From assembly GCF_000425445.1 (NCBI RefSeq), contig NZ_KE384379.1, forward strand, positions 1 to 64,000: a stretch of DNA of 64,000 bases, written 5' to 3'. This stretch comes from Flavobacterium denitrificans DSM 15936 (GTDB lineage Bacteria; Bacteroidota; Bacteroidia; Flavobacteriales; Flavobacteriaceae). This document shows positions 43,653-56,181 of the stretch, in pieces; the stretch's first letter is position 1, and each line of letters begins with the position of its first letter. The notes beneath the pieces are model-generated. The model did no database searches. It was not told where the DNA came from and worked only from the letters and a program-made list of their open reading frames with translations. Both the position numbers and the translations under genes were made by a program.

Positions 43653-45245
43653 ATGAGCTTTTTAAAAGAAATACAACGCAGAAGAACATTTGGAATTATA
43701 TCGCATCCCGATGCTGGTAAGACAACTTTAACTGAAAAATTACTTTTATTTGGAGGTGCTATTCAAGAAGCAGGTGCTGTAAAAAACAATAAAATCAAAA
43801 AAGGAGCAACGAGTGACTTTATGGAGATCGAACGCCAAAGAGGTATCTCGGTTTCAACTTCTGTACTTGCTTTTAATTATAAAGACAAAAAAATCAACAT
43901 CCTCGATACTCCTGGACACAAGGATTTTGCTGAAGATACATTTAGAACTTTAACTGCTGTTGACAGCGTAATCGTTGTGATTGACGTTGCAAAAGGGGTT
44001 GAGGAACAAACTGAAAAACTGGTTGCAGTTTGTAGAATGCGCAACATTCCTATGATTGTTTTTATCAATAAATTAGACCGTGAAGGTAAAGATGCTTTCG
44101 ATCTAATGGATGAAGTTGAACAAAAATTAGGTTTAAAAGTTACACCTCTAAGTTTCCCTATCGGAATGGGTTATGATTTCCAAGGAATTTACAATTTATG
44201 GGAAGAAAACATCAATCTTTTCAGTGGAGACAGCCGTAAAAATATTGAAGAAACAATTGCTTTTTCTGATGTGCAAAACAATCCAGAATTAGATAAAATT
44301 GTAGGCGAAAAAGCAGCAAATAAACTTCGTGAAGAATTAGAATTGATTGATGAAGTTTATCCAAAATTTGAACGTCAGGATTATTTAGATGGAAAAATCC
44401 AGCCGGTATTCTTTGGTTCTGCCTTAAATAATTTTGGAGTTCGTGAATTGTTGGATTGTTTCATTACTATCGCTCCATCTCCGAGAGCAAAAGATTCTGA
44501 AACTCGTACAGTTGAACCTACGGAAGAAAAAATGTCTGGTTTTGTTTTCAAAATCCACGCGAATATGGATCCTAAACACCGTGATCGTCTAGCATTTATC
44601 AAAATTGTTTCGGGAACTTTTGAAAGAAATAAACCGTATTATCATGTTCGTCAGAAGAAAAATTTAAAATTTTCTAGTCCGAATGCCTTTTTCGCGGAGA
44701 AAAAAGAAATTGTAGACATTTCTTATCCTGGAGATATTGTTGGTTTGCATGATACCGGAAACTTTAAAATTGGAGATACTTTGACGGAAGGCGAAATCAT
44801 GAGTTTTAAAGGAATTCCGAGTTTCTCTCCAGAGCACTTTAGATACATCAACAACGCTGACCCAATGAAAGCCAAGCAATTAGAAAAAGGTGTAGATCAA
44901 TTGATGGATGAAGGTGTAGCGCAGTTATTTACTTTAGAAATGAACAACCGTAAAGTTATTGGAACAGTTGGAGCACTTCAGTATGAGGTAATTCAATATC
45001 GTCTAGAGCATGAATATGGTGCAAAATGTACTTACGAAAATTTCCCTGTACACAAAGCTTGCTGGGTAAAACCTGATGATGCTAAAAATGAGGAATTCAA
45101 AGAATTTAAACGTATCAAGCAAAAATTCTTAGCTCATGATAAATACGGACAATTAGTATTCTTAGCTGATTCTGATTTTACTATTCAAATGACACAGAGT
45201 AAATATCCAAGTGTGAAATTATTCTTTACTTCGGAATTTGACTAA
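43653..45245 (+). CDS. prfC: Peptide chain release factor 3
   Basis: RF3 is a translational GTPase that removes RF1/RF2 from the ribosome after peptide release. The 530-residue protein has G1 SHPDAGKTTLTE, the switch II DTPGHKDF and G4 NKLD motifs, then the RF3-specific domains II and III (FKIHANMDPKHRDRLAFIKI, DFTIQMTQSKYP). Length matches the family. It is transcribed alone from a TAnnTTTG promoter and ends at a strong terminator. Confidence 0.96.
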   Translation: MSFLKEIQRRRTFGIISHPDAGKTTLTEKLLLFGGAIQEAGAVKNNKIKKGATSDFMEIERQRGISVSTSVLAFNYKDKKINILDTPGHKDFAEDTFRTLTAVDSVIVVIDVAKGVEEQTEKLVAVCRMRNIPMIVFINKLDREGKDAFDLMDEVEQKLGLKVTPLSFPIGMGYDFQGIYNLWEENINLFSGDSRKNIEETIAFSDVQNNPELDKIVGEKAANKLREELELIDEVYPKFERQDYLDGKIQPVFFGSALNNFGVRELLDCFITIAPSPRAKDSETRTVEPTEEKMSGFVFKIHANMDPKHRDRLAFIKIVSGTFERNKPYYHVRQKKNLKFSSPNAFFAEKKEIVDISYPGDIVGLHDTGNFKIGDTLTEGEIMSFKGIPSFSPEHFRYINNADPMKAKQLEKGVDQLMDEGVAQLFTLEMNNRKVIGTVGALQYEVIQYRLEHEYGAKCTYENFPVHKACWVKPDDAKNEEFKEFKRIKQKFLAHDKYGQLVFLADSDFTIQMTQSKYPSVKLFFTSEFD

Positions 45246-45262
45246 TACAATTAAGATTAATA

Positions 45263-45297
45263 AAAAAAGCGCTATAAATTATATAGCGCTTTTTTTT
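45263..45297 (+). terminator. Intrinsic terminator after prfC
   Basis: AAAAAAAGCGCTATA pairs with TATAGCGCTTTTTTT across a short loop. Confidence 0.9.
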
Positions 45298-45450
45298 ATT
45301 TGAATTAATGACAACCTTACTGAGTTATTATTCCAAATTAAATCTTTTCTAATTAGGTTTCACTAAAGTACTTGAATCTGTTTTAAAGGAGAAATTTAGT
45401 CGATGAAATACAAATTAAATCGGATAAACTGCACAATCAAATAGAATATA

Positions 45451-45478
45451 AAAAAAGCCCCATAAAAATGGGGCTTTA
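45451..45478 (-). terminator. Intrinsic terminator at the end of the rpoBC-DUF3467 operon
   Basis: AAAGCCCCAT pairs with ATGGGGCTTT around AAAA, followed on the minus strand by a T-run. It lies just below the DUF3467 stop codon. Confidence 0.85.
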
Positions 45479-45482
45479 AAAT

Positions 45483-45794
45483 TTATGCTTGTCCCGCAGG
45501 ACCAAAATTAAGTGGAATTGGTGCTTGTTCCGTTTCTTTGATTTCGCCATGAGCAGCTTCAAATCTGTGGATATTTTCACCTATTGCTCTCAATAATCTT
45601 TTAGCATGTTGTGGTGTCAAGACAATTCTTGACTTTACCTTGGCTTTAGGAATACCCGGCATAATGCTTACAAAATCTAAAACAAACTCTGATGAAGAAT
45701 GATTGATAATCGCAAGATTAGAATAAATTCCTTCTGCAATTGTTTCGTCTAACTCAATGTTAATTTGCTCTTGTTGTTGTTTCGGATTACTCAT
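45483..45794 (-). CDS. DUF3467 family protein
   Basis: The 103-residue protein matches DUF3467: INIELDETIAEGIYSNLAIINHSSSEFVLDFVSIMPG followed by SRIVLTPQHAKRLLRAIGENI. Its role is unknown. It begins 10 bp after the rpoC stop codon in the same direction, so it is the last gene of the RNA polymerase operon, an arrangement I associate with Bacteroidota. This suggests a link to transcription or ribosome biology, but there is no direct evidence. Confidence 0.88.
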   Translation of the reverse strand: MSNPKQQQEQINIELDETIAEGIYSNLAIINHSSSEFVLDFVSIMPGIPKAKVKSRIVLTPQHAKRLLRAIGENIHRFEAAHGEIKETEQAPIPLNFGPAGQA

Positions 45795-45804
45795 AGTTTC
45801 CTAA

Positions 45805-48800
45805 TTAATAAATGTATTCTTCTTTATTAGCCATCATTTCGTTGTAATCATCTTTAGATCCTACGATAGTGTTATCGTATTCTCTCATACCAGTTCCCGC
45901 AGGAATTCTGTGTCCAACAATTACATTTTCTTTTAATCCTTCTAAGTCATCTACTTTACCAGCCACTGCAGCTTCGTTAAGTACTTTCGTTGTCTCCTGG
46001 AATGAAGCCGCAGAAATGAATGATTTAGTTTGTAACGAAGCTCTTGTAATACCTTGAAGAACTGGCGTTGCAGTCGCTGTAATTACATCTCTTGCTACAA
46101 CAAGATTTTTATCTGTACGTTTCAATAATGAGTTTTCATCACGTAATTCACGAGGTGTAATGATCTGACCTGGTTTCAATACTGAAGAATCTCCAGCATC
46201 TTCAACTACTTTCATACCGTATAACTTATCGTTTTGAACGATAAAGTCTTTAGTGTGAATTAATTGATCTTCTAAGAATAAAGTATCCCCTGGATCCTGA
46301 ACTCTTACTTTACGCATCATTTGACGAATAACTACCTCAAAGTGCTTATCATTAATTTTTACCCCTTGTAAACGGTAAACCTCTTGAATTTCATTTACCA
46401 AGTACTGTTGAACAGCAGCTGGACCTTGAATTCTTAAGATATCATCTGGTGTAATTGCACCATCAGATAATGGAACTCCCGCTCTTACGAAGTCATTTTC
46501 TTGTACTAAGATTTGGCTAGAAAGTTTAACTAAATACTTTTTAATCTCACCAAATTTAGATTCGATAACGATCTCACGGTTACCTCTTTTAATTTTTCCG
46601 AAAGATACAACACCATCAATTTCAGATACAACTGCTGGGTTTGAAGGGTTACGAGCCTCAAGAAGCTCAGTAATTCTTGGTAAACCTCCCGTAATATCGC
46701 CCGCTTTAGAAGAACGACGAGGGATTTTTACTAATACTTTACCTGCTTTAATTTTCTCACCGTTTTCAACCATTAAGTGTGCACCTACTGGCAAGTTGTA
46801 AGAACGAATCAATTCACCTTCTTTACCGTAAACTAATAAAGTTGGGATTAATTTTTTGTTTCTAGCCTCAGAAATTACTTTTTCTTGGAAACCAGTCTGC
46901 TCATCGATTTCAACCATGAACGATTGTCCTTGCTCTAAATCCTCGTAAGCGATCTTACCAGTAAACTCAGAAACAATTACACCGTTATATGGATCCCATT
47001 TACAGATTACAGTTCCTTTCCCAACAGTATCTCCATCATTTACAAAAATACTAGAACCGTAAGGAATGTTATGCGTATTTAAAACAATTCCAGTTTTCTC
47101 GTCAACTAATTTTAATTCAGTTGAACGTGAAACTACGATATCAACAGAATTTCCTTCTCCATCTTCGCCTTTAACTGTTTTTAAATCTTCAATTTCAAGT
47201 CTACCTGCGAATCTTGTAACAATACTAGACTCTTCAGAGATACCTCCAGCAACCCCTCCAACGTGGAACGTACGAAGTGTCAACTGTGTACCTGGCTCTC
47301 CAATAGACTGAGCTGCAATAACTCCGACAGCTTCACCTCTTTGTGTCATTTTACCAGTAGCTAAGTTTCTACCGTAACATTTAGCACAAATACCTTTTAA
47401 AGCTTCACAAGTTAATGGAGATCTAACCTCTACTTTTTCAATTGGAGAAGCTTCGATAGTTCTCATAATTGCTTCAGTAATTTGCTCTCCAGATTTAACC
47501 ATTACTTCATTAGTAAGAGGATTAATAACGTCTTGTAATGCAACACGTCCAAGAATTCTCTCTCCTAAAGATTCAACGATTTCCTCATTTTTCTTCAATG
47601 CCGCAACTTCAACACCTCTTAAAGTTCCACAATCTTCGATGTTAACAATAACATCTTGCGAAACGTCGTGAAGCCTTCTTGTTAAGTAACCAGCATCGGC
47701 CGTTTTAAGAGCCGTATCCGCAAGACCTTTACGAGCACCGTGAGTAGAAATGAAGTACTCAAGGATCGAAAGACCTTCCTTAAAGTTAGAAAGAATCGGG
47801 TTTTCAATAATTTCTCCACCACCAGCAGTAGATTTTTTAGGCTTAGCCATCAAACCACGCATACCAGTTAACTGACGAATCTGCTCCTTAGAACCCCTCG
47901 CCCCAGAGTCAAGCATCATATATACAGAGTTGAAACCTTGTTGGTCTTCTCTAATATTTTTCATTGCTAATTCTGTTAACTGCGCATTTGCTGAAGTCCA
48001 TACATCAATAACTTGGTTGTAACGCTCGTTATTTGTGATAAGACCCATGTTATAGTTAGTTGAGATACCTTCAACTTGCTCTCTGGCATCTGCAATTAAC
48101 TTAGTTTTTTGTTCTGGAATTCTAATATCACCTAAAGAGAATGATAAACCTCCTCTAAATGCGAATTTATAACCCATATCTTTCATATTATCCAAGAAAG
48201 CTGCCGTTGTAGGTACATCAGTCACACTTAAAATGTGTCCGATAATATCTCTAAGGTTTTTCTTAGTCAATACGTCATTGATATATCCAGCTGCTTCAGG
48301 TACTACTTCGTTAAATAATACACGTCCTGCAGTTGTTTGAATGATTTTGTACACTAATTCTCCAGCATCATTAAAATCTTTAGCTCTAATTTTCACACGA
48401 GCATTCAATTCTAATCTTCCTTCGTTTAATGCAATGTTTACTTCTTCAGCAGAATAGAAAGTCAAATCCTGACCTAAAATAATGTGATCTTCTGTAGAAA
48501 TACGCTCTTTGGTCATATAGTATAGACCCAAGACCATGTCCTGAGAAGGTACAGTAATTGGAGCACCATTTGCAGGGTTCAAGATATTGTGAGAAGCCAA
48601 CATTAATAATTGTGCCTCTAAAATAGCCTCTGGTCCTAATGGTAAGTGAACCGCCATCTGGTCACCATCGAAATCGGCGTTGAAAGCCGTACATACTAAT
48701 GGGTGTAACTGGATCGCTTTTCCTTCAATTAATTTTGGTTGGAATGCTTGAATACCAAGTCTGTGCAAAGTAGGAGCACGGTTAAGTAATACTGGGTGTC

Positions 48801-50115
48801 CTTTAATTACGTTTTCAAGGATATCCCAAACTACAGGCTCTTTCTTATCAATAATTTTCTTAGCAGATTTTACTGTTTTTACAATACCTCTTTCGATCAA
48901 TTTACGGATAACGAAAGGTTTGTATAACTCAGAAGCCATATCTTTTGGCAATCCGCACTCATATAATTTTAACTCTGGACCAACGACAATTACCGAACGA
49001 GCAGAATAATCCACACGTTTACCAAGTAAGTTTTGACGGAAACGTCCTTGTTTACCTTTTAATGAGTCAGATAATGATTTTAATGGTCTGTTAGATTCTG
49101 TTTTAACAGCAGAAGCTTTACGAGTGTTATCGAATAATGAATCTACAGATTCTTGTAACATACGTTTCTCGTTTCTTAAGATAACTTCTGGAGCTTTAAT
49201 CTCCATTAATCTTTTCAAACGGTTGTTACGGATGATTACACGACGATATAAGTCGTTCAAATCTGAAGTTGCAAAACGACCTCCATCAAGTGGTACAAGT
49301 GGACGTAATTCTGGTGGAATAACTGGAACCACTTTCATGATCATCCATTCTGGACGATTTTCGCGGTTTTCGTTAGACTCACGGAAAGACTCAACAACTT
49401 GTAATCTTTTTAAAGCCTCAGTTTTTCTTTGTTTAGAAGTCTCATTGTTAGCGCTGTGTCTTAATTCATAAGATAAAGCATCTAGGTCAATACGAGCTAA
49501 TAAATCCATAATACACTCTGCCCCCATTTTGGCAACAAATTTATTAGGATCTAAATCGTCTAAATATTGGTTTTCTTGCGGAAGAGTATCTAAAATGTTT
49601 AAGTATTCTTCTTCAGTTAAGAAATCTAATCTTTGTAATGATTCTCCATCTGCATTTTTAGCAATACCTGGCTGAATTACTACGTATCTTTCGTAGTAAA
49701 TTATCATATCTAATTTCTTAGATGGAAGACCAAGGATATAACCAATTTTGTTTGGAAGAGAACGGAAGTACCAGATGTGAGCAATTGGCACAACAAGGTT
49801 GATGTGTCCTACTCTATCACGACGTACTTTTTTCTCTGTAACTTCAACACCACAACGGTCACAGATGATACCTTTGTAACGAATTCTTTTATACTTACCA
49901 CAAGCACATTCGAAATCTTTTACTGGTCCGAAGATTCTTTCGCAGAAAAGTCCGTCACGCTCTGGTTTATGAGTTCTATAGTTGATTGTTTCTGGCTTTA
50001 AAACCTCTCCTCTTGATTCTTTCAAGATAGATTCTGGTGAAGCCAATCCAATAGAAATTTTGTTAAATCTTTTTACTGGATTCTTATCTTTATTATTGTT
50101 TCTGTTATTCATCAT
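45805..50115 (-). CDS. rpoC: DNA-directed RNA polymerase subunit beta-prime
   Basis: RpoC forms the catalytic clamp half of RNA polymerase. The 1436-residue protein shows the N-terminal zinc finger ([19 protein letters not shown]), the Mg-binding active-site loop NADFDGD, the trigger-loop and bridge-helix regions ([16 protein letters not shown]), the second zinc site with [15 protein letters not shown], and [15 protein letters not shown]. Two ATG codons in a row open the gene, and either can serve. It follows rpoB after a 299-bp gap that holds a hairpin and a repeat. Confidence 0.98.
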   Translation of the reverse strand: MMNNRNNNKDKNPVKRFNKISIGLASPESILKESRGEVLKPETINYRTHKPERDGLFCERIFGPVKDFECACGKYKRIRYKGIICDRCGVEVTEKKVRRDRVGHINLVVPIAHIWYFRSLPNKIGYILGLPSKKLDMIIYYERYVVIQPGIAKNADGESLQRLDFLTEEEYLNILDTLPQENQYLDDLDPNKFVAKMGAECIMDLLARIDLDALSYELRHSANNETSKQRKTEALKRLQVVESFRESNENRENRPEWMIMKVVPVIPPELRPLVPLDGGRFATSDLNDLYRRVIIRNNRLKRLMEIKAPEVILRNEKRMLQESVDSLFDNTRKASAVKTESNRPLKSLSDSLKGKQGRFRQNLLGKRVDYSARSVIVVGPELKLYECGLPKDMASELYKPFVIRKLIERGIVKTVKSAKKIIDKKEPVVWDILENVIKGHPVLLNRAPTLHRLGIQAFQPKLIEGKAIQLHPLVCTAFNADFDGDQMAVHLPLGPEAILEAQLLMLASHNILNPANGAPITVPSQDMVLGLYYMTKERISTEDHIILGQDLTFYSAEEVNIALNEGRLELNARVKIRAKDFNDAGELVYKIIQTTAGRVLFNEVVPEAAGYINDVLTKKNLRDIIGHILSVTDVPTTAAFLDNMKDMGYKFAFRGGLSFSLGDIRIPEQKTKLIADAREQVEGISTNYNMGLITNNERYNQVIDVWTSANAQLTELAMKNIREDQQGFNSVYMMLDSGARGSKEQIRQLTGMRGLMAKPKKSTAGGGEIIENPILSNFKEGLSILEYFISTHGARKGLADTALKTADAGYLTRRLHDVSQDVIVNIEDCGTLRGVEVAALKKNEEIVESLGERILGRVALQDVINPLTNEVMVKSGEQITEAIMRTIEASPIEKVEVRSPLTCEALKGICAKCYGRNLATGKMTQRGEAVGVIAAQSIGEPGTQLTLRTFHVGGVAGGISEESSIVTRFAGRLEIEDLKTVKGEDGEGNSVDIVVSRSTELKLVDEKTGIVLNTHNIPYGSSIFVNDGDTVGKGTVICKWDPYNGVIVSEFTGKIAYEDLEQGQSFMVEIDEQTGFQEKVISEARNKKLIPTLLVYGKEGELIRSYNLPVGAHLMVENGEKIKAGKVLVKIPRRSSKAGDITGGLPRITELLEARNPSNPAVVSEIDGVVSFGKIKRGNREIVIESKFGEIKKYLVKLSSQILVQENDFVRAGVPLSDGAITPDDILRIQGPAAVQQYLVNEIQEVYRLQGVKINDKHFEVVIRQMMRKVRVQDPGDTLFLEDQLIHTKDFIVQNDKLYGMKVVEDAGDSSVLKPGQIITPRELRDENSLLKRTDKNLVVARDVITATATPVLQGITRASLQTKSFISAASFQETTKVLNEAAVAGKVDDLEGLKENVIVGHRIPAGTGMREYDNTIVGSKDDYNEMMANKEEYIY

Positions 50116-50159
50116 AGTTTTTACTATTGATTTATTTGCAATTAAAAAATTGATTCTTA

Positions 50160-50245
50160 GCCTAGTCTAAAGTCAAATGTCATAAAGTTTTTAAAGTCAT
50201 TGCTGACTTTAGACTTTGGACTTTCAAACTTTCGACTTAAAACAC
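50160..50245. repeat. GTCTAAAGTC inverted repeat in the rpoB-rpoC gap
   Basis: GTCTAAAGTC near 50164 is mirrored by GACTTTAGAC near 50206, with further CTTTGGACTTTC units downstream. Similar simple palindromes are seen in other gaps. It does not interrupt either gene. Confidence 0.6.
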
Positions 50246-50372
50246 TACCTCGGGTTACTTCTCTAAACTTCAAATTCTTATTTGAAGTGCTAATTATAAA
50301 ATGCCTCGCATTGCTATAAAAAATCGGAACGGTTTACGGGTATAAATCTTTAAAAACTTATTATAAATGAGT

Positions 50373-50402
50373 AATCAGTCCCATTAAAAAATGAGACTGA
50401 TT
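50373..50402 (-). other. Hairpin just after rpoB
   Basis: AATCAGTC pairs with GACTGATT around an AT-rich loop, with an inner CATT/AATG pair. On the minus strand no clear T-run follows, so RNA processing or mRNA stabilisation is more likely than termination. Confidence 0.5.
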
Positions 50403-50414
50403 CCAAAACTTTTA

Positions 50415-53400
50415 TTATTCTTCCAAACGAAGATCTAAACCTAGACCTTTCAATTCGTGCATTAATACATTGAATGATTCTGGTAAACCTGGTTCTGGCA
50501 TAGTTTCCCCCTTAACGATAGCCTCGTAAGTTTTAGCTCTACCAATAACGTCATCAGACTTAACAGTTAAGATTTCACGTAGTGTACTAGAAGCTCCATA
50601 AGCCTCAAGTGCCCAAACCTCCATCTCTCCAAAACGCTGACCTCCAAATTGAGCCTTACCTCCAAGTGGTTGTTGCGTAATCAATGAGTATGGTCCGATA
50701 GAACGTGCGTGCATCTTATCATCAACCATGTGTCCTAATTTAAGCATGTAAATTACACCCACAGTTGCTTTTTGTGCAAAACGCTCTCCAGTTCCACCAT
50801 CATAAAGATAAGTATGTCCGAAACGTGGTACGTTAGCTTCATCAGTCAAAGCATTGATCTCGTCAAGAGAAGCACCGTCGAAAATTGGAGTAGCAAATTT
50901 TCTACCCAAGTTCATACCCGCCCATCCAAGAACAGTCTCATAAATCTGACCAATGTTCATACGTGAAGGTACCCCAAGTGGATTCAATACGATATCTACC
51001 GGTGTTCCATCTTCTAAGAAAGGCATATCTTCATGACGAACGATTCTAGCAACAATACCTTTGTTACCGTGACGTCCCGCCATTTTATCACCAACTTTTA
51101 ACTTACGTTTTTTAGCGATATAGATTTTAGCCAATTTCAAGATTCCAGATGGTAATTCATCTCCAACTGTAATAGTGAATTTCTCTCTTCTTAAAGCTCC
51201 TTGTAAGTCGTTCAGCTTAATTTTATAGTTATGAATTAAATCATTAACCATTTTATTTGTAGCATCATCAGCAACCCATTGACCTTTACTTAAGTGAGCG
51301 AAATCTTCTACTGCGTAAAGCATTTTTTGAGTATATTTTTTACCTTTTGGTAAAACTTCTTCGCCCAAATCATTCATTACACCTTGAGATGTTTTTCCGT
51401 TAACGATCAAGAATAATTTCTCAACTAATCTGTCTTTTAATTCAACAAATTTAGTTTCGAATTCCATTTCTAAAGCGCCTAAAGCATCTTTATCCTGAGT
51501 ACGTTTACGTTTATCTTTTACGGCTCTTGCAAATAATTTTTTGTCAAGAACTACACCGTGTAAAGATGGAGAAGCTTTTAATGAAGCATCTTTTACATCA
51601 CCTGCTTTATCCCCGAAGATTGCACGAAGCAATTTCTCCTCTGGAGTAGGATCTGATTCTCCTTTTGGTGTAATTTTTCCGATTAGAATGTCACCAGGTT
51701 TAACCTCTGCTCCAATTCTAATCATACCGTTTTCATCTAAATCTTTAGTAGCTTCTTCAGAAACGTTAGGAATATCGTTTGTTAACTCTTCGTTTCCTAA
51801 CTTAGTATCTCTAACCTCTAATGAATAATCATCAACGTGGATAGAAGTAAAAATATCATCACGAACTACTTTCTCAGAAATTACAATCGCATCCTCGAAG
51901 TTGTACCCTTTCCATGGCATGAACGCAACTTTTAAGTTTCTACCTAAAGCTAATTCTCCATTTTGAGTAGCATATCCTTCAGACAATACTTGACCAGGAA
52001 CAACTCTGTCACCTCTTCTCACGATTGGTTTCAAGTTGATACTTGTACCTTGATTGGTTTTTCTAAATTTAATAAGGTTGTACGTTTTCTCATCAGCATC
52101 AAAACTAACCATTCTCTCGTCTTCTGTACGATCGTATTTAATAGTAATGATATTAGCATCAACATACTCAACAGTACCATGCCCTTCAGCATTGATTAAT
52201 ACTCTTGAATCTGAAGCTACCTGACGCTCTAAACCTGTACCAACAATCGGAGCTTCAGGACGGATCAAAGGAACTGCCTGACGCATCATGTTCGATCCCA
52301 TCAACGCACGATTCGCATCATCATGCTCCAAGAAAGGAATCAAAGATGCAGAAATCGAAGCGATCTGGTTAGGAGCAACGTCTGTATAGTGAACTACAGA
52401 TGGCTCAACAACCGGGAAGTCACCTTCCTCACGAGCAATAACATTGCTAGCTGTAATTTTACCAGAAGCATCCATTTCAATGTTTGCCTGAGCAATCATT
52501 TTTCCTTCTTCTTCTTCAGCACTTAAGTAAACTGGAGTACTTTCTAAATCAACTACACCATTAGTTACTTTACGGTATGGAGTTTCAATAAATCCCATTC
52601 CGTTAACTTTTGCATAAACACCAAGAGATGAAATCAAACCAATGTTTGGTCCCTCAGGAGTTTCAATCGGACATAAACGACCATAGTGAGTATAGTGAAC
52701 GTCACGAACCTCGAAACCAGCTCTCTCTCTCGAAAGTCCACCTGGTCCAAGTGCAGAAAGTCTTCTTTTGTGCGTAATCTCAGCTAATGGATTCGTTTGA
52801 TCCATAAATTGAGATAACTGGTTAGTACCAAAGAAAGAGTTGATAACTGATGATAATGTTTTAGCATTGATCAAATCAATTGGTGTAAACACCTCGTTAT
52901 CTCTAACGTTCATTCTCTCACGAATAGTTCTAGCCATACGTGCTAAACCAACACCGAACTGTTGAGACAATTGCTCACCAACTGTTCTAACACGACGGTT
53001 TGATAAGTGATCAATATCATCAATCTCTGCTTTAGAGTTGATCAACTCGATCAAATATTTTACGATTGTAATGATATCCTCTTTAGTAAGCACTTGCTTA
53101 TCCATAGGGATATCTAAATCTAATTTTTTGTTCATTCTATAACGACCAACTTCACCTAAGTTATAACGTTGATCAGAGAAGAACAATTTATCTATAATAC
53201 CACGAGCAGTTTCCTCATCAGGCGGTTCAGCGTTACGCAACTGACGGTAAATGTGCTCTACAGCTTCTTTTTCAGAGTTTGTTGGATCTTTTTGTAACGT
53301 ATTGTGGATAATAGCATAATCTGCTTGGTTATTATCCTCTTTGTGTAACAAAATAGATTTTACATTAGAATCAATGATCTCTTCAACATTATCTTTGTCG

Positions 53401-54230
53401 ATAATAGTATCACGATCAAGGATGATTTCGTTACGTTCGATAGAAACTACCTCTCCAGTATCCTCATCTACGAAATCCTCGTGCCATGTGTTCAATACAC
53501 GTGCAGCAAGTCTTCTTCCAATATATTTCTTAATACCTGTTTTAGAAACTTTAATCTCTTCAGCTAAGTCGAAAATTTCAAGGATATCCTTATCTCTTTC
53601 GAAACCGATAGCACGGAATAAAGTTGTTACAGGTAATTTTTTCTTTCTATCGATATACGCGTACATTACGCTATTGATATCAGTAGAGAACTCTATCCAA
53701 GAACCTTTAAAAGGAATAACTCTTGCAGAGTAAAGTTTAGTTCCATTTGCGTGGAATGACTGTCCAAAGAAAACCCCTGGAGAACGGTGTAATTGAGATA
53801 CTACAACACGCTCGGCACCATTAATAACAAAAGTACCACTAGGAGTCATGTAAGGTATTGTTCCAAGATAAACATCTTGTACAATTGTTTCAAAATCTTC
53901 ATGTTCTGGATCTGTACAGTATAGTTTTAACCTAGCTTTTAAAGGCACACTATAAGTAAGACCTCTCTCTATACATTCTTGAATTGTATAACGTGGTGGA
54001 TCAACAAAATAATCTAGGAATTCCAATACAAAGTTGTTTCTTGTATCTGTAATTGGGAAGTTTTCCATGAAGGTGTTGTATAACCCTTCGTTGCCTCTTT
54101 CGTCAGATTTCGTTTCTAATTGAAAGAAATCTTTAAAAGATTTAACCTGAACATCTAGAAAATCCGGATAGTCAGGGATATTTTTTGTAGAGGCAAAATT
54201 CAATCTTTCAGTCTGATTTGTTATCATCAA
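50415..54230 (-). CDS. rpoB: DNA-directed RNA polymerase subunit beta
   Basis: RpoB forms the other half of the polymerase active cleft. The 1271-residue protein includes the rifampicin-binding segment ([21 protein letters not shown] then [13 protein letters not shown]), which shows no obvious resistance change, the [15 protein letters not shown] fork region, GEKFAPK-like switch [12 protein letters not shown], and a C-terminal clamp-anchoring end ([10 protein letters not shown]). It opens with two ATG codons. A strong hairpin separates it from rplL upstream. Confidence 0.98.
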   Translation of the reverse strand: MMITNQTERLNFASTKNIPDYPDFLDVQVKSFKDFFQLETKSDERGNEGLYNTFMENFPITDTRNNFVLEFLDYFVDPPRYTIQECIERGLTYSVPLKARLKLYCTDPEHEDFETIVQDVYLGTIPYMTPSGTFVINGAERVVVSQLHRSPGVFFGQSFHANGTKLYSARVIPFKGSWIEFSTDINSVMYAYIDRKKKLPVTTLFRAIGFERDKDILEIFDLAEEIKVSKTGIKKYIGRRLAARVLNTWHEDFVDEDTGEVVSIERNEIILDRDTIIDKDNVEEIIDSNVKSILLHKEDNNQADYAIIHNTLQKDPTNSEKEAVEHIYRQLRNAEPPDEETARGIIDKLFFSDQRYNLGEVGRYRMNKKLDLDIPMDKQVLTKEDIITIVKYLIELINSKAEIDDIDHLSNRRVRTVGEQLSQQFGVGLARMARTIRERMNVRDNEVFTPIDLINAKTLSSVINSFFGTNQLSQFMDQTNPLAEITHKRRLSALGPGGLSRERAGFEVRDVHYTHYGRLCPIETPEGPNIGLISSLGVYAKVNGMGFIETPYRKVTNGVVDLESTPVYLSAEEEEGKMIAQANIEMDASGKITASNVIAREEGDFPVVEPSVVHYTDVAPNQIASISASLIPFLEHDDANRALMGSNMMRQAVPLIRPEAPIVGTGLERQVASDSRVLINAEGHGTVEYVDANIITIKYDRTEDERMVSFDADEKTYNLIKFRKTNQGTSINLKPIVRRGDRVVPGQVLSEGYATQNGELALGRNLKVAFMPWKGYNFEDAIVISEKVVRDDIFTSIHVDDYSLEVRDTKLGNEELTNDIPNVSEEATKDLDENGMIRIGAEVKPGDILIGKITPKGESDPTPEEKLLRAIFGDKAGDVKDASLKASPSLHGVVLDKKLFARAVKDKRKRTQDKDALGALEMEFETKFVELKDRLVEKLFLIVNGKTSQGVMNDLGEEVLPKGKKYTQKMLYAVEDFAHLSKGQWVADDATNKMVNDLIHNYKIKLNDLQGALRREKFTITVGDELPSGILKLAKIYIAKKRKLKVGDKMAGRHGNKGIVARIVRHEDMPFLEDGTPVDIVLNPLGVPSRMNIGQIYETVLGWAGMNLGRKFATPIFDGASLDEINALTDEANVPRFGHTYLYDGGTGERFAQKATVGVIYMLKLGHMVDDKMHARSIGPYSLITQQPLGGKAQFGGQRFGEMEVWALEAYGASSTLREILTVKSDDVIGRAKTYEAIVKGETMPEPGLPESFNVLMHELKGLGLDLRLEE

Positions 54231-54425
54231 TGGACAAAATTTTGATTAAAAAAAAGTAATTTTTTTGTGTAAAAACACACTGTTTAATCTATACTTTCTT
54301 ATTATAACCAATACATCTTTAAAAATAAAACAGTAAAAAGTTCCATTTTCTTTCTTCGTATTGATCAAAAACTTTTTCGTATTTTAAACTATGGAATAAT
54401 AAAATTTAATATATTTTATTATACG

Positions 54426-54471
54426 AAAAATGGTTTAGACCCTTGGATGTTGCCATCCAAGGTCTAAACCT
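54426..54471 (-). terminator. Attenuator-like hairpin between rplL and rpoB
   Basis: On the minus strand AGGTTTAGACC-TTGGATG pairs with CATCCAA-GGGTCTAAACC around GCAA, followed by TTTTTCG. It is a very stable stem only 20 bp after rplL. In other bacteria partial termination here lowers rpoBC relative to L7/L12, and this element looks suited to that. Confidence 0.7.
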
Positions 54472-54490
54472 AGTTCTAAACTGAGTTTAA

Positions 54491-54862
54491 TTATTTAAGC
54501 TCAACTACAGCTCCAGCCTCTTCTAAAGCTTTCTTAAGACCTTCAGCCTCTTCTTTAGAAACACCTTCTTTAACGTTGCTTGGAGCACCGTCAACTACGT
54601 CTTTAGCTTCTTTAAGACCTAAACCAGTTAATTCTTTAACTAATTTTACAACTGCTAATTTAGAAGCACCAGCTTCTTTTAATACAACTGTAAATTCAGT
54701 TTGAGCTTCTTCAGCAGCACCTTCACCACCACCAGCAGCAACTACTACAGCTGCAGCAGCAGGCTCGATACCATACTCATCTTTTAATATTGTTGCTAAT
54801 TCGTTAACTTCTTTAACTGTTAAGTTAACTAATTGTTCTGCGAATTGTTTCAAATCTGCCAT
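54491..54862 (-). CDS. rplL: 50S ribosomal protein L7/L12
   Basis: L7/L12 forms the flexible stalk that recruits translation GTPases. The 123-residue protein has the N-terminal dimerisation domain ([23 protein letters not shown]), an alanine/glycine-rich hinge ([18 protein letters not shown]) and the conserved C-terminal domain ([20 protein letters not shown]). It follows rplJ after 93 bp, and a strong hairpin follows it. Confidence 0.97.
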   Translation of the reverse strand: MADLKQFAEQLVNLTVKEVNELATILKDEYGIEPAAAAVVVAAGGGEGAAEEAQTEFTVVLKEAGASKLAVVKLVKELTGLGLKEAKDVVDGAPSNVKEGVSKEEAEGLKKALEEAGAVVELK

Positions 54863-54955
54863 TTCTTCTATCGTTTAAAATGATTTGTAAAAAATATAAT
54901 TTATTTATTGTGCGCTAATTAAGCAGCAAGGAAGCATTCTTCCTTACATAAATAA

Positions 54956-55456
54956 TTACTCTGCTCCTTCTTCGCTTCCTGCGAATTTGTTTTGTAAAGC
55001 AGAAATAATTCTTTGAGCTGGAGATTGTAATAATCCAATGATTTCTCCGATAAGCTCTTCTTTAGATTTAATTGTAGCTAATGCATCTAATTGGTTATCC
55101 CCAATATATACTTCAGAATTGATGTAAGCTCCTTTTAAAACTGGTTTATCAGATTTCTTACGGAAATCTTTGATAATTTTTCCAGGTGCGTTAGCAACAT
55201 CAGAAATAAAGATAGCACTGTTACCAGTTAAAACTGTTGGTAAATCACCATAATCATTAGTAGAAGCTTCCATTGCTTTTGCAAGCAAAGTATTCTTAAC
55301 TACTTCTAATTTGATACCAGCTTTAAAACAAGCTCTACGTAAGTTTGAAGTTGTCTCTGCGTTTAAACCAGAAATATCAGATACATAAATGATATTTGTA
55401 CCAGCTAACTGCGCAGTTAAATTTTCAATCGCGATTGATTTTTCTTCTCTAGTCAT
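54956..55456 (-). CDS. rplJ: 50S ribosomal protein L10
   Basis: L10 anchors the L7/L12 stalk to the ribosome. The 166-residue protein starts MTREEKSIAIENLTAQLAGT and has the L10 core ETTSNLRRACFKAGIKLEVVKNTLLAKA and a C-terminal helix for L7/L12 dimers. It starts 22 bp after rplA, so there is no room for the long L10 leader known from enterobacteria, and autoregulation must work differently here if present. Confidence 0.95.
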   Translation of the reverse strand: MTREEKSIAIENLTAQLAGTNIIYVSDISGLNAETTSNLRRACFKAGIKLEVVKNTLLAKAMEASTNDYGDLPTVLTGNSAIFISDVANAPGKIIKDFRKKSDKPVLKGAYINSEVYIGDNQLDALATIKSKEELIGEIIGLLQSPAQRIISALQNKFAGSEEGAE

Positions 55457-55478
55457 ACTAAAAATTTTTAACTACCAA

Positions 55479-56168
55479 TTATACTGCTTTTGGGTCTAAT
55501 GCAATAGCAGGACTCATTGTGCTTGTAAGGTGGATACCTTTAATGTATGTACCTTTAGCAGCAGTTGGTTTAAGTTTTATTAATGTTTGAATAATTTCGT
55601 GTGCGTTGTCAACAATTTGCTCAGCTCCAAAAGAAACTTTACCAATTCCTGCGTGAACGATACCAGTTTTATCAACTTTAAAGTCAATTTTACCAGCTTT
55701 AACCTCTTGAACAGCTTTTGCAACATCCATAGTTACAGTACCTGTTTTAGGGTTTGGCATTAAACCTCTAGGTCCTAAAATACGACCTAATGGACCTAAT
55801 TTACCCATAACAGCAGGCATAGTGATGATAACATCAACATCTGTCCAACCATCTTTAATTTTTTGAAGGTAATCGTCAAGACCAACGTGATCTGCTCCAG
55901 CTTCTCTTGCTTCAGCCTCTTTATCTGGAGTAACCAATGCTAATACTTTAACATCTTTTCCTGTTCCGTGAGGTAAAGTTACCACACCTCTTACCATTTG
56001 ATTCGCTTTTCTAGGATCTACTCCTAAACGAACTGCGATATCAACAGACTCATCAAATTTTGCAGAAGCAACAACTTTCAATAATGCCGCAGCATCTTTT
56101 AGAGAGTATAATTTGTTCTTTTCAATTTTTGAAGCAGCCTCTTTTTGCTTTTTTGTTAATTTTGCCAT
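55479..56168 (-). CDS. rplA: 50S ribosomal protein L1
   Basis: L1 forms the mobile stalk at the E site. The 229-residue protein has [20 protein letters not shown] and the family signature around [19 protein letters not shown]. It follows rplK by 13 bp in the standard L11-L1-L10-L12 order. Confidence 0.97.
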   Translation of the reverse strand: MAKLTKKQKEAASKIEKNKLYSLKDAAALLKVVASAKFDESVDIAVRLGVDPRKANQMVRGVVTLPHGTGKDVKVLALVTPDKEAEAREAGADHVGLDDYLQKIKDGWTDVDVIITMPAVMGKLGPLGRILGPRGLMPNPKTGTVTMDVAKAVQEVKAGKIDFKVDKTGIVHAGIGKVSFGAEQIVDNAHEIIQTLIKLKPTAAKGTYIKGIHLTSTMSPAIALDPKAV

Positions 56169-56181
56169 GTCTTTTTCTTAA

